The position numbers and the translations under genes were made by a program. Of a DNA stretch of 5,204 nucleotides, positions 1-4,672 are shown one piece after another. The DNA is taken from the NCBI GenBank assembly GCA_003445555.1, contig DMDI01000253.1, forward strand, positions 1-5,204, written 5' to 3'. This DNA is from Desulfotomaculum sp. (lineage in GTDB: Bacteria > Bacillota > Desulfotomaculia > Desulfotomaculales > Nap2-2B). How positions within the stretch are numbered: the stretch's first letter is position 1; each line of letters begins with the position of its first letter. The notes below the pieces were generated by a model. The model saw only the letters and a list, made by a program, of their open reading frames with translations. It searched no databases and was not told the origin of the DNA.

Positions 1-2
1 AT

Positions 3-89
3 ATTACCATTGAACATAACAAAGCGCAAGAAATCTCAGGTGGACGGTTCTTGAAGGCTCGCGGTTTACCCACCCGTAATATTTATTAA
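3..89 (+). CDS. C-terminal end of an unrecognised protein (partial, 5' end outside window)
   Basis: An open frame enters from the left edge and ends at TAA 87-89, giving 28 residues that finish ...LPTRNIY. The stretch has a plausible mix of residues (ISGGRF, KARGLPTR) and ordinary codons, but it is too short to assign to a family. If real, the gene converges on the minus-strand operon, whose last stop is at 167, leaving 77 bases between the two ends. I see no strong terminator in that gap. A competing minus-strand frame over part of the same stretch lacks a usable start. The call is inference from frame and composition only. Confidence 0.4.
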   Translation: MTIEHNKAQEISGGRFLKARGLPTRNIY

Positions 90-166
90 TTCTTCAGTTG
101 TTAACCCCATTTGGGAAGCAAACCGGTATACGGAAAAACCTTTACTTTTTCTTACCCTTCTTAAGC

Positions 167-1045
167 TTATGATTTATCCACCGTAGCTTTTAAATATGTA
201 CCTTGCTCCAGGAAAGAAAGAAAATTACCTTGGGTAAAAGGGTTGTTTTCGTATTCTTCTATTTCTCCCCGGTCGCACAGGGCGGTTAAGTCAGCCTCCC
301 AGGGCAAGACCTCAATGACTTTAAGCCCGGTTTTATTGGCCACCTCATCCACATAACTCGGCCCGAAGGGATGTATTTTTTCCCCGCAGGCAGGACAGTT
401 AAGATAGCTCATATTCTCCACAAAACCCAGGATGGGAATGTTCATCATTTTGGTCATTTTTATGGCTTTTCTTACTACCATTAAGGCTAAATCCTGGGGC
501 GAGGAAACAACAATTACCCCGCTTAAAGGGAGGGACTGCATTACGGTCAAGGGCACATCCCCTGTTCCGGGAGGCAGGTCGACAATTAAATAGTCCAATT
601 TGCCCCAGGCCACATCCTTCCAAAATTGTTTGACGACATTGGCCAGTAAAGGGCCCCGCCAGATTACCGGCTCATCTTCTTCCGGCATAAACAGGTTAAT
701 GGAAATAACCATAATTCCCAGTTTGCTTTTTACCGGTAAGATAAGGTCTCCCAGAGGGGTTGGCTGTTCGTATAAACCAAACATCCTGGGAATGCTGGGA
801 CCGGTAATATCGGCGTCCAGAATCCCTACGGCCAGGCCTTGTTTTTTTAAACCCACGGCTACCAGGGCACTGACTAAAGATTTTCCTACGCCTCCCTTGC
901 CGCTCATAACGGCAATAACCTGCTTGATTTCGTTAAGTTCATTTTGGGGAATTAAACCAGGCTTAGCTTTTGCCGCGTGCTCCTGGGGCGTTTCCTGGTT
1001 ATTAACTTTATTATTTTCCAGGTTGTTTTCCATTTGTTCGGGCAT
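167..1045 (-). CDS. mrp: Mrp/NBP35-family iron-sulfur cluster carrier P-loop ATPase
   Basis: This 292-residue cytoplasmic ATPase is of the Mrp/NBP35 (ApbC) type, a family that binds and transfers Fe-S clusters in an ATP-dependent way. Seen in the sequence: a polar, probably disordered N-terminal tail (residues 1-38); the deviant Walker A motif SGKGGVGKS (48-56) with signature Lys50 and P-loop Lys55; switch motif LDADITGPSIPRMFG (76-90); DLPPGTGD (156-163); and CPAC (Cys217, Cys220), the CxxC pair that bridges an Fe-S cluster between subunits in this family. The N-terminal DUF59/MIP18 domain of many bacterial Mrp proteins is absent. The ATG at 1045 follows a good GGAAGG site (about 1051-1056). 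It is the last gene of the operon, 26 bases after the upstream MinD-type gene. In Desulfovibrio an Mrp-type ATPase of this kind is encoded beside the Mo-Cu orange protein, so a role in assembling a cluster on the neighbouring NifX-like proteins is likely but inferred. Confidence 0.93.
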   Translation of the reverse strand: MPEQMENNLENNKVNNQETPQEHAAKAKPGLIPQNELNEIKQVIAVMSGKGGVGKSLVSALVAVGLKKQGLAVGILDADITGPSIPRMFGLYEQPTPLGDLILPVKSKLGIMVISINLFMPEEDEPVIWRGPLLANVVKQFWKDVAWGKLDYLIVDLPPGTGDVPLTVMQSLPLSGVIVVSSPQDLALMVVRKAIKMTKMMNIPILGFVENMSYLNCPACGEKIHPFGPSYVDEVANKTGLKVIEVLPWEADLTALCDRGEIEEYENNPFTQGNFLSFLEQGTYLKATVDKS

Positions 1046-1071
1046 GTTTTCCTTCCTTTCCAGTAAATAAT

Positions 1072-1932
1072 TTAAAGTTCATCTTTTATTTTCCGCCAAA
1101 GTTTTTCTAAAGCTTGGGTGGTACGGCTTTTCGTGCAGTTAACCAGCGGTTGACCTTTTTGGACTGATTTTATTACTTCTTCATCAAAAGGTATTTTAGC
1201 CAAAAGAGCAAGATTTCTCTCCCGGCAAAAACGCGTAATTTCTTGCGTATTTTCTTCATTTAGGTCGTATTTGTTAATACATACGGCCGTTTTTATTTTA
1301 AAATGTTCGGTTACCTCCTCTATCCTCTTTAAATCGGAAATGCCGCTTAGGGTGGGCTCGGTAACAATTAAGGCCAGACTTACCCCGGTTAAAGAAGCAA
1401 TTACCGGGCAGCCAATGCCCGGGGAGCCGTCAATAATAATTTGCCCAATCCCTTGCTTTTGGGCTATTTCTTCCGCCACCCGTCTTATAGCCGTGATTAA
1501 TTTGCCTGAGGCTTCGGCCACCCCGGTTTTTAAGCGGGCGTGAGAGAGCAGGCCATATGGTGTTTGCGAGAGGTAAAGATGACCGGTTAATTCGTCCTTC
1601 AGGGTTACGGCCCCGGCCGGGCAAACCTGAACGCACACCCCGCAGCCTTCACAGCGGTACGGGTTAACCTTAATCTGGTCGTCAATGGCGCAGAAGCGGC
1701 AGAACCCGGCGCAAAGACCGCATTTTAGGCAGGCATCCTCCTCTATAACGGCTATTTTTGCCCCCCAAAAATCTTGCTGGGAAATTAACCGGGGGGAGAG
1801 CATTAAATGCAGGTTTGGCGCGTCCACGTCGGCATCCACCAAAATCTTATCCGGCGCCAAAACGGCCAAGGAAGAGGTAATAACCGTTTTCCCGGTTCCT
1901 CCTTTACCGCTGATAATGGTAAGTTGCTTCAT
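1072..1932 (-). CDS. MinD-superfamily P-loop ATPase with inserted ferredoxin domain (downstream copy)
   Basis: A 286-residue ParA/MinD-type ATPase interrupted by a ferredoxin domain, the COG1149 arrangement. Seen: deviant Walker A SGKGGTGKT (8-16, Lys10 and Lys15), LVDADVDAPN (31-40), then two ferredoxin motifs: Cys68/71/74/78 with an extra Cys81, and Cys94/97/100/104 followed by Pro105. The ATPase fold resumes with IIIDGSPGIGCP (165-176) and TEPTLSGISDLKR (191-203). The eight spaced cysteines should hold two [4Fe-4S] clusters. No membrane segment is evident, so it should be cytoplasmic. The biochemical role of this family is not firmly established; coupling ATP hydrolysis to electron delivery or cluster assembly is the usual suggestion. 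The ATG at 1932 is preceded by AGGGGG (1944-1949) at about 11 bases, somewhat long. The gene lies 22 bases after its paralogue and 26 before mrp, implying one transcript. Confidence 0.93.
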   Translation of the reverse strand: MKQLTIISGKGGTGKTVITSSLAVLAPDKILVDADVDAPNLHLMLSPRLISQQDFWGAKIAVIEEDACLKCGLCAGFCRFCAIDDQIKVNPYRCEGCGVCVQVCPAGAVTLKDELTGHLYLSQTPYGLLSHARLKTGVAEASGKLITAIRRVAEEIAQKQGIGQIIIDGSPGIGCPVIASLTGVSLALIVTEPTLSGISDLKRIEEVTEHFKIKTAVCINKYDLNEENTQEITRFCRERNLALLAKIPFDEEVIKSVQKGQPLVNCTKSRTTQALEKLWRKIKDEL

Positions 1933-1954
1933 GGCTTGGTCAACCCCCTTTTAT

Positions 1955-2899
1955 TTATCGGTTAATCCCTTTTTTAATTTGCTTTAAGATGACTTGCATT
2001 TTTTCTTTTCCTTCCGGATAGGCATAAATTAAAGGAATGCCTTTAGAATAGGCGTAGGCAATCTGCCGGTCAAAGGGAAAGACGGCCAGGATAGGAATAT
2101 TTTCTTCTTGACAATAGGTTTTTATTTCGGCCAGGTCATCTTCGGCCATCACCCTGTTGACTACCACTCCGGCCGGAATTTTTAATTCTTTAACTATTTC
2201 CCGGGCTAATTTTAAATCGGAAAGGCCGAAGGGGGTGGGTTCGGTAACTAAAAGGCAATAATCGCTGCCGCTAATCGCTTCCACCACCGGACAGGAAGTA
2301 CCGGGAGGGGCATCTATAATCACCACCTGCCTGTCAGCAGGCACGGTGGGATAGCCATTTTTAGGAGTCAAATCTTCCTTTACGGCCCTAACTACGGGTA
2401 CAGCCAGAGCCTCGCCCGGGTTTAACTTCCCCTGGCGAAAAATAAGTCTTTGCCCGGTAAAGGAGTCTTTAGGCCGGGCAAAGGCTTTATTTGGAGGGAG
2501 CACGTCTAAATCTAATAACTGATTTATTTGACCGGTCTGCACTTCGCCAATGAGGCGTTTTTCTTCTTCAATAGCCCCAACGTCGCAGACCAGCCGGCAG
2601 CCTCCACAACCGTGGCAAAGACCGGCAAAGAAAATTACCTGCCCGGGAATAACCGCCAGGGCTTTGAACTGGCAAAAGTCAGCACATTTTCCACAATAGG
2701 TGCATTTTTCAAAGTTAAATAACGGAACATTAAGAGATACCGGCTTTTTTTCCTTTATTTCAGGCCTTAAAAAAATATAAGCGTTTGGCTCCTCTACGTC
2801 GGCGTCAATAAAAATACCCTTTTCCAGGCACAGGGCCAGACTGGTGGCAATGATGGTTTTGCCCGTGCCTCCCTTACCACTGGCCACCGTAATAATCAT
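1955..2899 (-). CDS. MinD-superfamily P-loop ATPase with inserted ferredoxin domain (upstream copy)
   Basis: A 314-residue paralogue of the next gene with the same domain order. Seen: Walker A SGKGGTGKT (7-15), FIDADVEEPN (30-39), ferredoxin motifs Cys66/69/72/76 and Cys95/98/101/105, then IIDAPPGTSCP (194-204) and TEPTPFGLSDLK (219-230). The residue after the last cluster cysteine is Asp106 rather than the usual Pro, and the linker after the ferredoxin domain (about 120-172) is longer than in the paralogue, accounting for most of the length difference. The two proteins probably work as a pair or heterodimer; this is inference from the conserved tandem arrangement. Translation starts at ATG 2899, only six bases after the preceding stop. 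Its Shine-Dalgarno GAGGAG (2909-2914) is made by the last two Glu codons of the upstream NifX-like gene, which suggests translational coupling and matched output of the two proteins. Confidence 0.93.
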   Translation of the reverse strand: MIITVASGKGGTGKTIIATSLALCLEKGIFIDADVEEPNAYIFLRPEIKEKKPVSLNVPLFNFEKCTYCGKCADFCQFKALAVIPGQVIFFAGLCHGCGGCRLVCDVGAIEEEKRLIGEVQTGQINQLLDLDVLPPNKAFARPKDSFTGQRLIFRQGKLNPGEALAVPVVRAVKEDLTPKNGYPTVPADRQVVIIDAPPGTSCPVVEAISGSDYCLLVTEPTPFGLSDLKLAREIVKELKIPAGVVVNRVMAEDDLAEIKTYCQEENIPILAVFPFDRQIAYAYSKGIPLIYAYPEGKEKMQVILKQIKKGINR

Positions 2900-2905
2900 T
2901 TTTTT

Positions 2906-3286
2906 CTACTCCTCATGGTGATGTTCATGTTCACAGCCTTGGTGAGAGAATAGTCCGTGTTCACAAAGACTTTCTCCTTCAATAGGGGCGCCGTTTAAAA
3001 AATCCTGAATGACCTCATCCACCCTTCCCGTGGCTCCCATTAAAGTAACAATCCCTTCTTGGGCAAAAAGATTTTGGGCCCGCGGCCCCATCCCCCCGGC
3101 AATCATATGAGTAACCCCCATTTTAGCCAGGTACCCGGGTAAGAAACCTGGTTCGTGGCCGGGGTTAGGAATAACTACTTTTTCCATAATTTCATTTCCG
3201 GCGTTAACCGTAAATAAAGCATATTCAGCGCAGCGGCCAAAATGAGAAGAAACAAAGCCTCCTTCGGCGGCAACCGCAATTTTCAT
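2906..3286 (-). CDS. NifX/NifB-type (Nitro_FeMo-Co fold) protein with His/Cys-rich C-terminal tail
   Basis: A 126-residue protein of the dinitrogenase iron-molybdenum cofactor family (PF02579), small RNase H-like domains that bind Fe-Mo, Fe-S or Mo-Cu clusters. Seen: start MKIAVAAEGGFVSSHFGRC with the family HFGRC motif (15-19), NPGHEPG (41-47), and the Gly-rich MIAGGMGPRAQNLF (61-74). Beyond about residue 105 a tail carries Cys108, His110, His115, Cys118, His120 and a final HHH (122-124), a likely metal ligand cluster not required by the core fold. The ATG at 3286 has a strong GGAGGG site (3295-3300) eight bases upstream. It is encoded next to a second NifX-like protein and the MinD-type ATPases, as expected for a cluster carrier or acceptor served by those ATPases. 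The bound metal cannot be read from sequence. No nif structural genes are nearby, so a nitrogenase role is not supported. Confidence 0.9.
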   Translation of the reverse strand: MKIAVAAEGGFVSSHFGRCAEYALFTVNAGNEIMEKVVIPNPGHEPGFLPGYLAKMGVTHMIAGGMGPRAQNLFAQEGIVTLMGATGRVDEVIQDFLNGAPIEGESLCEHGLFSHQGCEHEHHHEE

Positions 3287-3342
3287 AAAAAAAACCCTCC
3301 TATCTCAATATTTTGGAGCCATTCTCGTGTAATAGTTTTCAT
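3283..3342 (-). CDS. Possible 19-codon coupling ORF bridging two NifX-like genes
   Basis: A short open frame of 19 residues fills the 52-base gap between the two NifX-like genes. Its ATG overlaps the stop of the upstream gene as ATGA (3342-3339), and its TGA overlaps the ATG of the downstream gene as ATGA (3286-3283). Such overlaps are typical of ribosome re-initiation, so translating it could pass ribosomes from one NifX-like gene to the next. The Shine-Dalgarno of the downstream gene (GGAGGG, 3295-3300) lies inside it. Its own ribosome site would be only a weak GGTGG in the end of the upstream gene. The peptide (MKTITREWLQ... ending GGFFL) is not recognisable, and this could be chance. Confidence 0.25.
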   Translation of the reverse strand: MKTITREWLQNIEIGGFFL

Positions 3343-3716
3343 TTCCACCATGACTTAAGCCCGGCTTTTTTATTGGCGTTGGGGGCAGTGATTAAATTTA
3401 GTTCGCCGGCTTGAAATTTAGTTAAGTTTTCCCCTACATTACTTTCAACAGCCTGGTAAACTTTAATTCCTGCGGCCTGGAGAATTTCCATGGCGTTAGG
3501 GCCCACACTGCCGGTAATCACTGCTTCGATGTTTTTTTTGACTAATTTTTGCGCCGCCTGAATACCTGCCCCGCCGGAAACATCCTCGCCCAGGTTATCA
3601 ATTATTTCTGTTTCCTTACTTTTAAGGTCAACCAGAATGAAATAAAAACAACGCCCGAAACGGGGGTCAATAGCCGAGTTTAAATCTTTTTCCCGCGCCG
3701 TTACCGCTATCTTCAT
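3339..3716 (-). CDS. NifX/NifB-type (Nitro_FeMo-Co fold) protein
   Basis: A 125-residue single-domain member of PF02579. Seen: N-terminus MKIAVTA, a clear DPRFGRC (17-23), the Gly-rich GGAGIQAAQKLV (48-59), and VITGSVGPNAMEIL (66-79). The protein ends soon after the domain with a basic Trp-containing tail (KSWWK). It retains the canonical DPRFGRC motif, unlike the second NifX-like protein of the operon (SSHFGRC), and lacks that protein's His/Cys tail, so the two are not interchangeable copies. Small proteins of this type include the Desulfovibrio orange protein, which holds a Mo-Cu-S cluster; whether this one holds the same cluster is unknown. The ATG at 3716 is preceded by AAAGGAG (3724-3730), which touches the stop codon of the zinc-ribbon gene 13 bases upstream, consistent with coupled translation. 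Confidence 0.9.
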   Translation of the reverse strand: MKIAVTAREKDLNSAIDPRFGRCFYFILVDLKSKETEIIDNLGEDVSGGAGIQAAQKLVKKNIEAVITGSVGPNAMEILQAAGIKVYQAVESNVGENLTKFQAGELNLITAPNANKKAGLKSWWK

Positions 3717-3729
3717 TAGGGTTCTCCTT

Positions 3730-3957
3730 TCACTCTCGAATCATTTTTGTCCCGCACTGGGGGCAGCTTAAGCTGTAACAGGGGACACCCGGGTCATGCC
3801 TAATCTTTTTGCCGCAATTAGGGCAAACACAGTTACCATTGGTCATTAATCCTGAGCTTTGCCTTCCTCTCTGGCCGCATCCCTGGCTCCTTCCCTTACC
3901 CTGGCCGCGACCCTGACCTCCCCTGCCTTGTCCGCCTTTTCCACTTCCTTTAGGCAT
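3730..3957 (-). CDS. Small Arg/Gly-rich zinc-ribbon protein
   Basis: A 75-residue basic protein with two parts. Residues 1-35 are low-complexity Gly/Arg/Gln/Lys repeats (GQGRGGQGRGQGKG), resembling RGG-type regions. Residues 40-72 form a zinc-ribbon or rubredoxin-like knuckle pair, CPNCG (Cys45, Cys48) and CPQCG (Cys65, Cys68), with additional Cys27, Cys43 and Cys60. Four cysteines in paired CxxC knuckles normally bind Zn or Fe. The ATG at 3957 follows a strong GGAGG (3966-3970). No specific name is justified; similar short zinc-ribbon proteins occur in clostridial NifX/DUF5320 neighbourhoods to my recollection, which I cannot verify here. It may act as a nucleic-acid-binding or metal-handling accessory, but that is inference. 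It lies between a perfect hairpin upstream and the NifX-like gene 13 bases downstream. Confidence 0.8.
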   Translation of the reverse strand: MPKGSGKGGQGRGGQGRGQGKGRSQGCGQRGRQSSGLMTNGNCVCPNCGKKIRHDPGVPCYSLSCPQCGTKMIRE

Positions 3958-3987
3958 TAAAGTTTCCTCCTCTCCTTTTGCGTGCCT

Positions 3988-4022
3988 TTACCGGGGAAGA
4001 AACACCCCTTCTTCCCCGGTAA
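3988..4022 (-). promoter_or_regulatory. Perfect 14-bp inverted repeat (mRNA hairpin) between first and second operon genes
   Basis: Positions 3988-4001 and 4009-4022 are exact reverse complements (14 bp, core CCGGGGAAG) around a 7-base loop (4002-4008). In the operon transcript this folds just after the stop codon of the DUF5320 gene (4034) and before the zinc-ribbon gene (start 3957). No U-run follows on the minus strand (the next bases read AGGCACGC), so it is not a standard intrinsic terminator. It may instead stabilise the 3' end of the first cistron or attenuate read-through, giving more DUF5320 protein than downstream products. The inverted repeat is seen directly; its role is inferred. 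Confidence 0.7.
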
Positions 4023-4033
4023 TCTTTAAGCAG

Positions 4034-4429
4034 TTACCCTTCCTTTTCCAGTTCGGCCAGCTGTTTTTTAATCTCGGCCAGTTCTTCTTCAACCTCTTTT
4101 GCCTGCTGGGCCAGAACTTCCTTTTGAGCCTTACGTGCTTCGGGTGTGTTTAGGGTGGGAGGCACGTAAGGATAGGCGGTTGGATAGGGAGGGTAGGCGG
4201 CAGGATAACCAGCGGCCCAAGGAGCATAGGGAAAACCCCGGCCTCTTCCCCAACCGGGAAGGCCGGTAGCCCGAGACCAACGACGAAAGCCGCGCCCGCG
4301 ACCCCGTCCCCCAAAGCCATAGCCCGCAGGATTAAGATAACCAGGGGCAGGGTAACCAGCGCAATAACCTAAGCCATGTCCGGTCATAGGTCCTGCCCCC
4401 CAAGGTCCGGTACGATCTCCCCACGGCAT
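4034..4429 (-). CDS. DUF5320-type Gly/Tyr/Arg-rich protein with coiled-coil C-terminus
   Basis: A 131-residue protein of unknown function. Seen: the signature start MPWGDRTGPWGAGPMTGHG followed by GYCAGYPAPGY, as in DUF5320 proteins; an Arg/Gly stretch (GFGGRGRGRGFRRW, 38-51, and GRGRG, 61-65); a Pro/Tyr/Ala-rich middle (66-91); and a charged heptad-like helix (about 96-130) rich in Glu, Lys and Leu, likely a coiled coil. There is no signal peptide or membrane segment. It is the first gene of the operon and has the best ribosome site in the window (AGGAGGTGA, six bases before ATG 4429), so it is probably made in large amounts. DUF5320 genes tend to sit beside NifX-like genes in anaerobes (family knowledge, no function known). 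The coiled coil suggests oligomerisation or a scaffold role for partner proteins; this is inference. Confidence 0.85.
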   Translation of the reverse strand: MPWGDRTGPWGAGPMTGHGLGYCAGYPAPGYLNPAGYGFGGRGRGRGFRRWSRATGLPGWGRGRGFPYAPWAAGYPAAYPPYPTAYPYVPPTLNTPEARKAQKEVLAQQAKEVEEELAEIKKQLAELEKEG

Positions 4430-4435
4430 GAGAGT

Positions 4436-4444
4436 TCACCTCCT
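4436..4444 (-). promoter_or_regulatory. Strong ribosome binding site of the first operon gene
   Basis: On the minus strand this reads AGGAGGTGA, a full match to the anti-Shine-Dalgarno sequence, six bases before the ATG at 4429. It fixes that start and implies high translation of the DUF5320-type protein. Confidence 0.9.
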
Positions 4445-4475
4445 GATTTTATTATGAGCTTATGCCCTTAATTAA

Positions 4476-4503
4476 ATTATAAGCTATATTTAGCATATGT
4501 CAA
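4476..4503 (-). promoter_or_regulatory. Sigma-A-type promoter of the seven-gene operon
   Basis: On the minus strand, a perfect -35 TTGACA (4503-4498) and a perfect -10 TATAAT (4481-4476) are separated by 16 bases. Transcription should start near 4469, leaving a leader of about 40 bases before ATG 4429. The promoter matches the divergent one at 4608-4635 over a 30-base stretch (26 identical), including most of the spacer. Its -35 forms one arm of the palindrome at 4490-4503, so a bound regulator would compete with RNA polymerase. Confidence 0.85.
4490..4503. promoter_or_regulatory. Putative operator, imperfect copy (operon side)
   Basis: TTAGCATATGTCAA differs at two positions from the perfect palindrome TTGACATATGTCAA at 4608-4621. 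It overlaps the -35 element of the operon promoter and extends into the spacer, exactly as the perfect copy does in the opposite direction. The two operator centres are 118 bp apart, about 11 helical turns. The regulator is not encoded in the window. Confidence 0.6.
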
Positions 4504-4508
4504 TAACA

Positions 4509-4577
4509 TTTTTAAAGAAATTTTTAAAATCTTTTTAAAGACCGTTATATTTTTTGTTTCTTTACCTTTTTTTAAAC
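4509..4577. repeat. Helically phased TTTTTAAA tracts between the divergent promoters
   Basis: TTTTTAAA occurs at 4509, 4521 and 4532, and again at 4569. The steps are 12, 11 and 37 bases, all close to whole helical turns. Phased A/T tracts of this kind usually bend DNA and can act as upstream activating elements. The rest of the 4504-4607 spacer is AT-rich with no gene or hairpin that I can support. Repeats are seen; curvature is inferred. Confidence 0.5.
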
Positions 4578-4607
4578 ATATATCCTAAACTTTTTATCCA
4601 AAATATA

Positions 4608-4621
4608 TTGACATATGTCAA
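4608..4621. promoter_or_regulatory. Putative operator, perfect 14-bp palindrome TTGACATATGTCAA
   Basis: The sequence equals its own reverse complement over 14 bases and covers the -35 element plus half of the spacer of the plus-strand promoter. The TTGAC-N4-GTCAA form has the same length and symmetry as Crp/Fnr-type boxes (TTGAT-N4-ATCAA), but other winged-helix dimers could use it. A near copy lies in the divergent promoter at 4490-4503, so one regulator probably controls both transcripts. Confidence 0.7.
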
Positions 4622-4635
4622 ATATAAGTTATAAT
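4608..4635 (+). promoter_or_regulatory. Sigma-A-type promoter of the DUF2889 gene
   Basis: A perfect -35 TTGACA (4608-4613) and a perfect -10 TATAAT (4630-4635) lie 16 bases apart. The start of transcription would be near 4642, about 31 bases before the ATG at 4673. The AT-rich tracts upstream may act as UP elements. The -35 is one arm of the palindrome at 4608-4621, suggesting repression or exclusion by a bound regulator. Confidence 0.87.
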
Positions 4636-4655
4636 AAACTAAAATTAAAAAACTA

Positions 4656-4660
4656 AAAGG
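4656..4660 (+). promoter_or_regulatory. Ribosome binding site deciding the DUF2889 start
   Basis: AAAGG ends directly at a TTG (4661), too close to serve it, and lies 12 bases before the ATG at 4673. The spacing is long but usable, so the ATG is preferred over the TTG that would add four residues. Confidence 0.55.
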
Positions 4661-4672
4661 TTGTCATTAAGC

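Noticed and set aside
66..110. Minus-strand frame downstream of mrp reading MGLTTEELINITGG, extending open back to about 172
   Set aside because: Only 14 codons from its single ATG, no clear ribosome site, and it overlaps the more plausible plus-strand partial gene end. The mrp product is already full length, so a frameshifted extension is not needed.
133..151. Weak A/T stem (GAAAAA, 7-base loop, TTTTTC) between the convergent gene ends
   Set aside because: Six almost pure A-T pairs with no following U-run in either direction; not convincing as a bidirectional terminator.
600..1070. Plus-strand open frame of 156 codons opposite mrp
   Set aside because: Antisense shadow of a strongly supported mrp gene; composition and lack of a recognisable motif argue against coding.
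1685..1987. Plus-strand open frame of 100 codons opposite the downstream MinD-type gene and the intergenic gap
   Set aside because: Antisense shadow of a clear ferredoxin-MinD gene; no recognisable motif or ribosome site.
1072..2899. Cell-division MinD or plasmid-partition ParA genes
   Set aside because: Both carry eight-cysteine ferredoxin inserts and there is no minC, minE, parB or membrane-targeting amphipathic tail visible.
2906..3716. Nitrogenase cofactor (nifX/nifB) locus
   Set aside because: The two proteins are isolated small Nitro_FeMo-Co domains with no radical-SAM NifB, no nifHDK and an Mrp/MinD context, so a nif symbol would mislead.
4637..4658. Direct repeat AACTAAAA (4637-4644 and 4651-4658) in the DUF2889 leader
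   Set aside because: Short and low-complexity in AT-rich DNA; no reason to assign a function.
4661..4663. TTG as the start of the DUF2889 gene
   Set aside because: The AAAGG site touches the TTG with no spacing; the ATG at 4673 is better placed.
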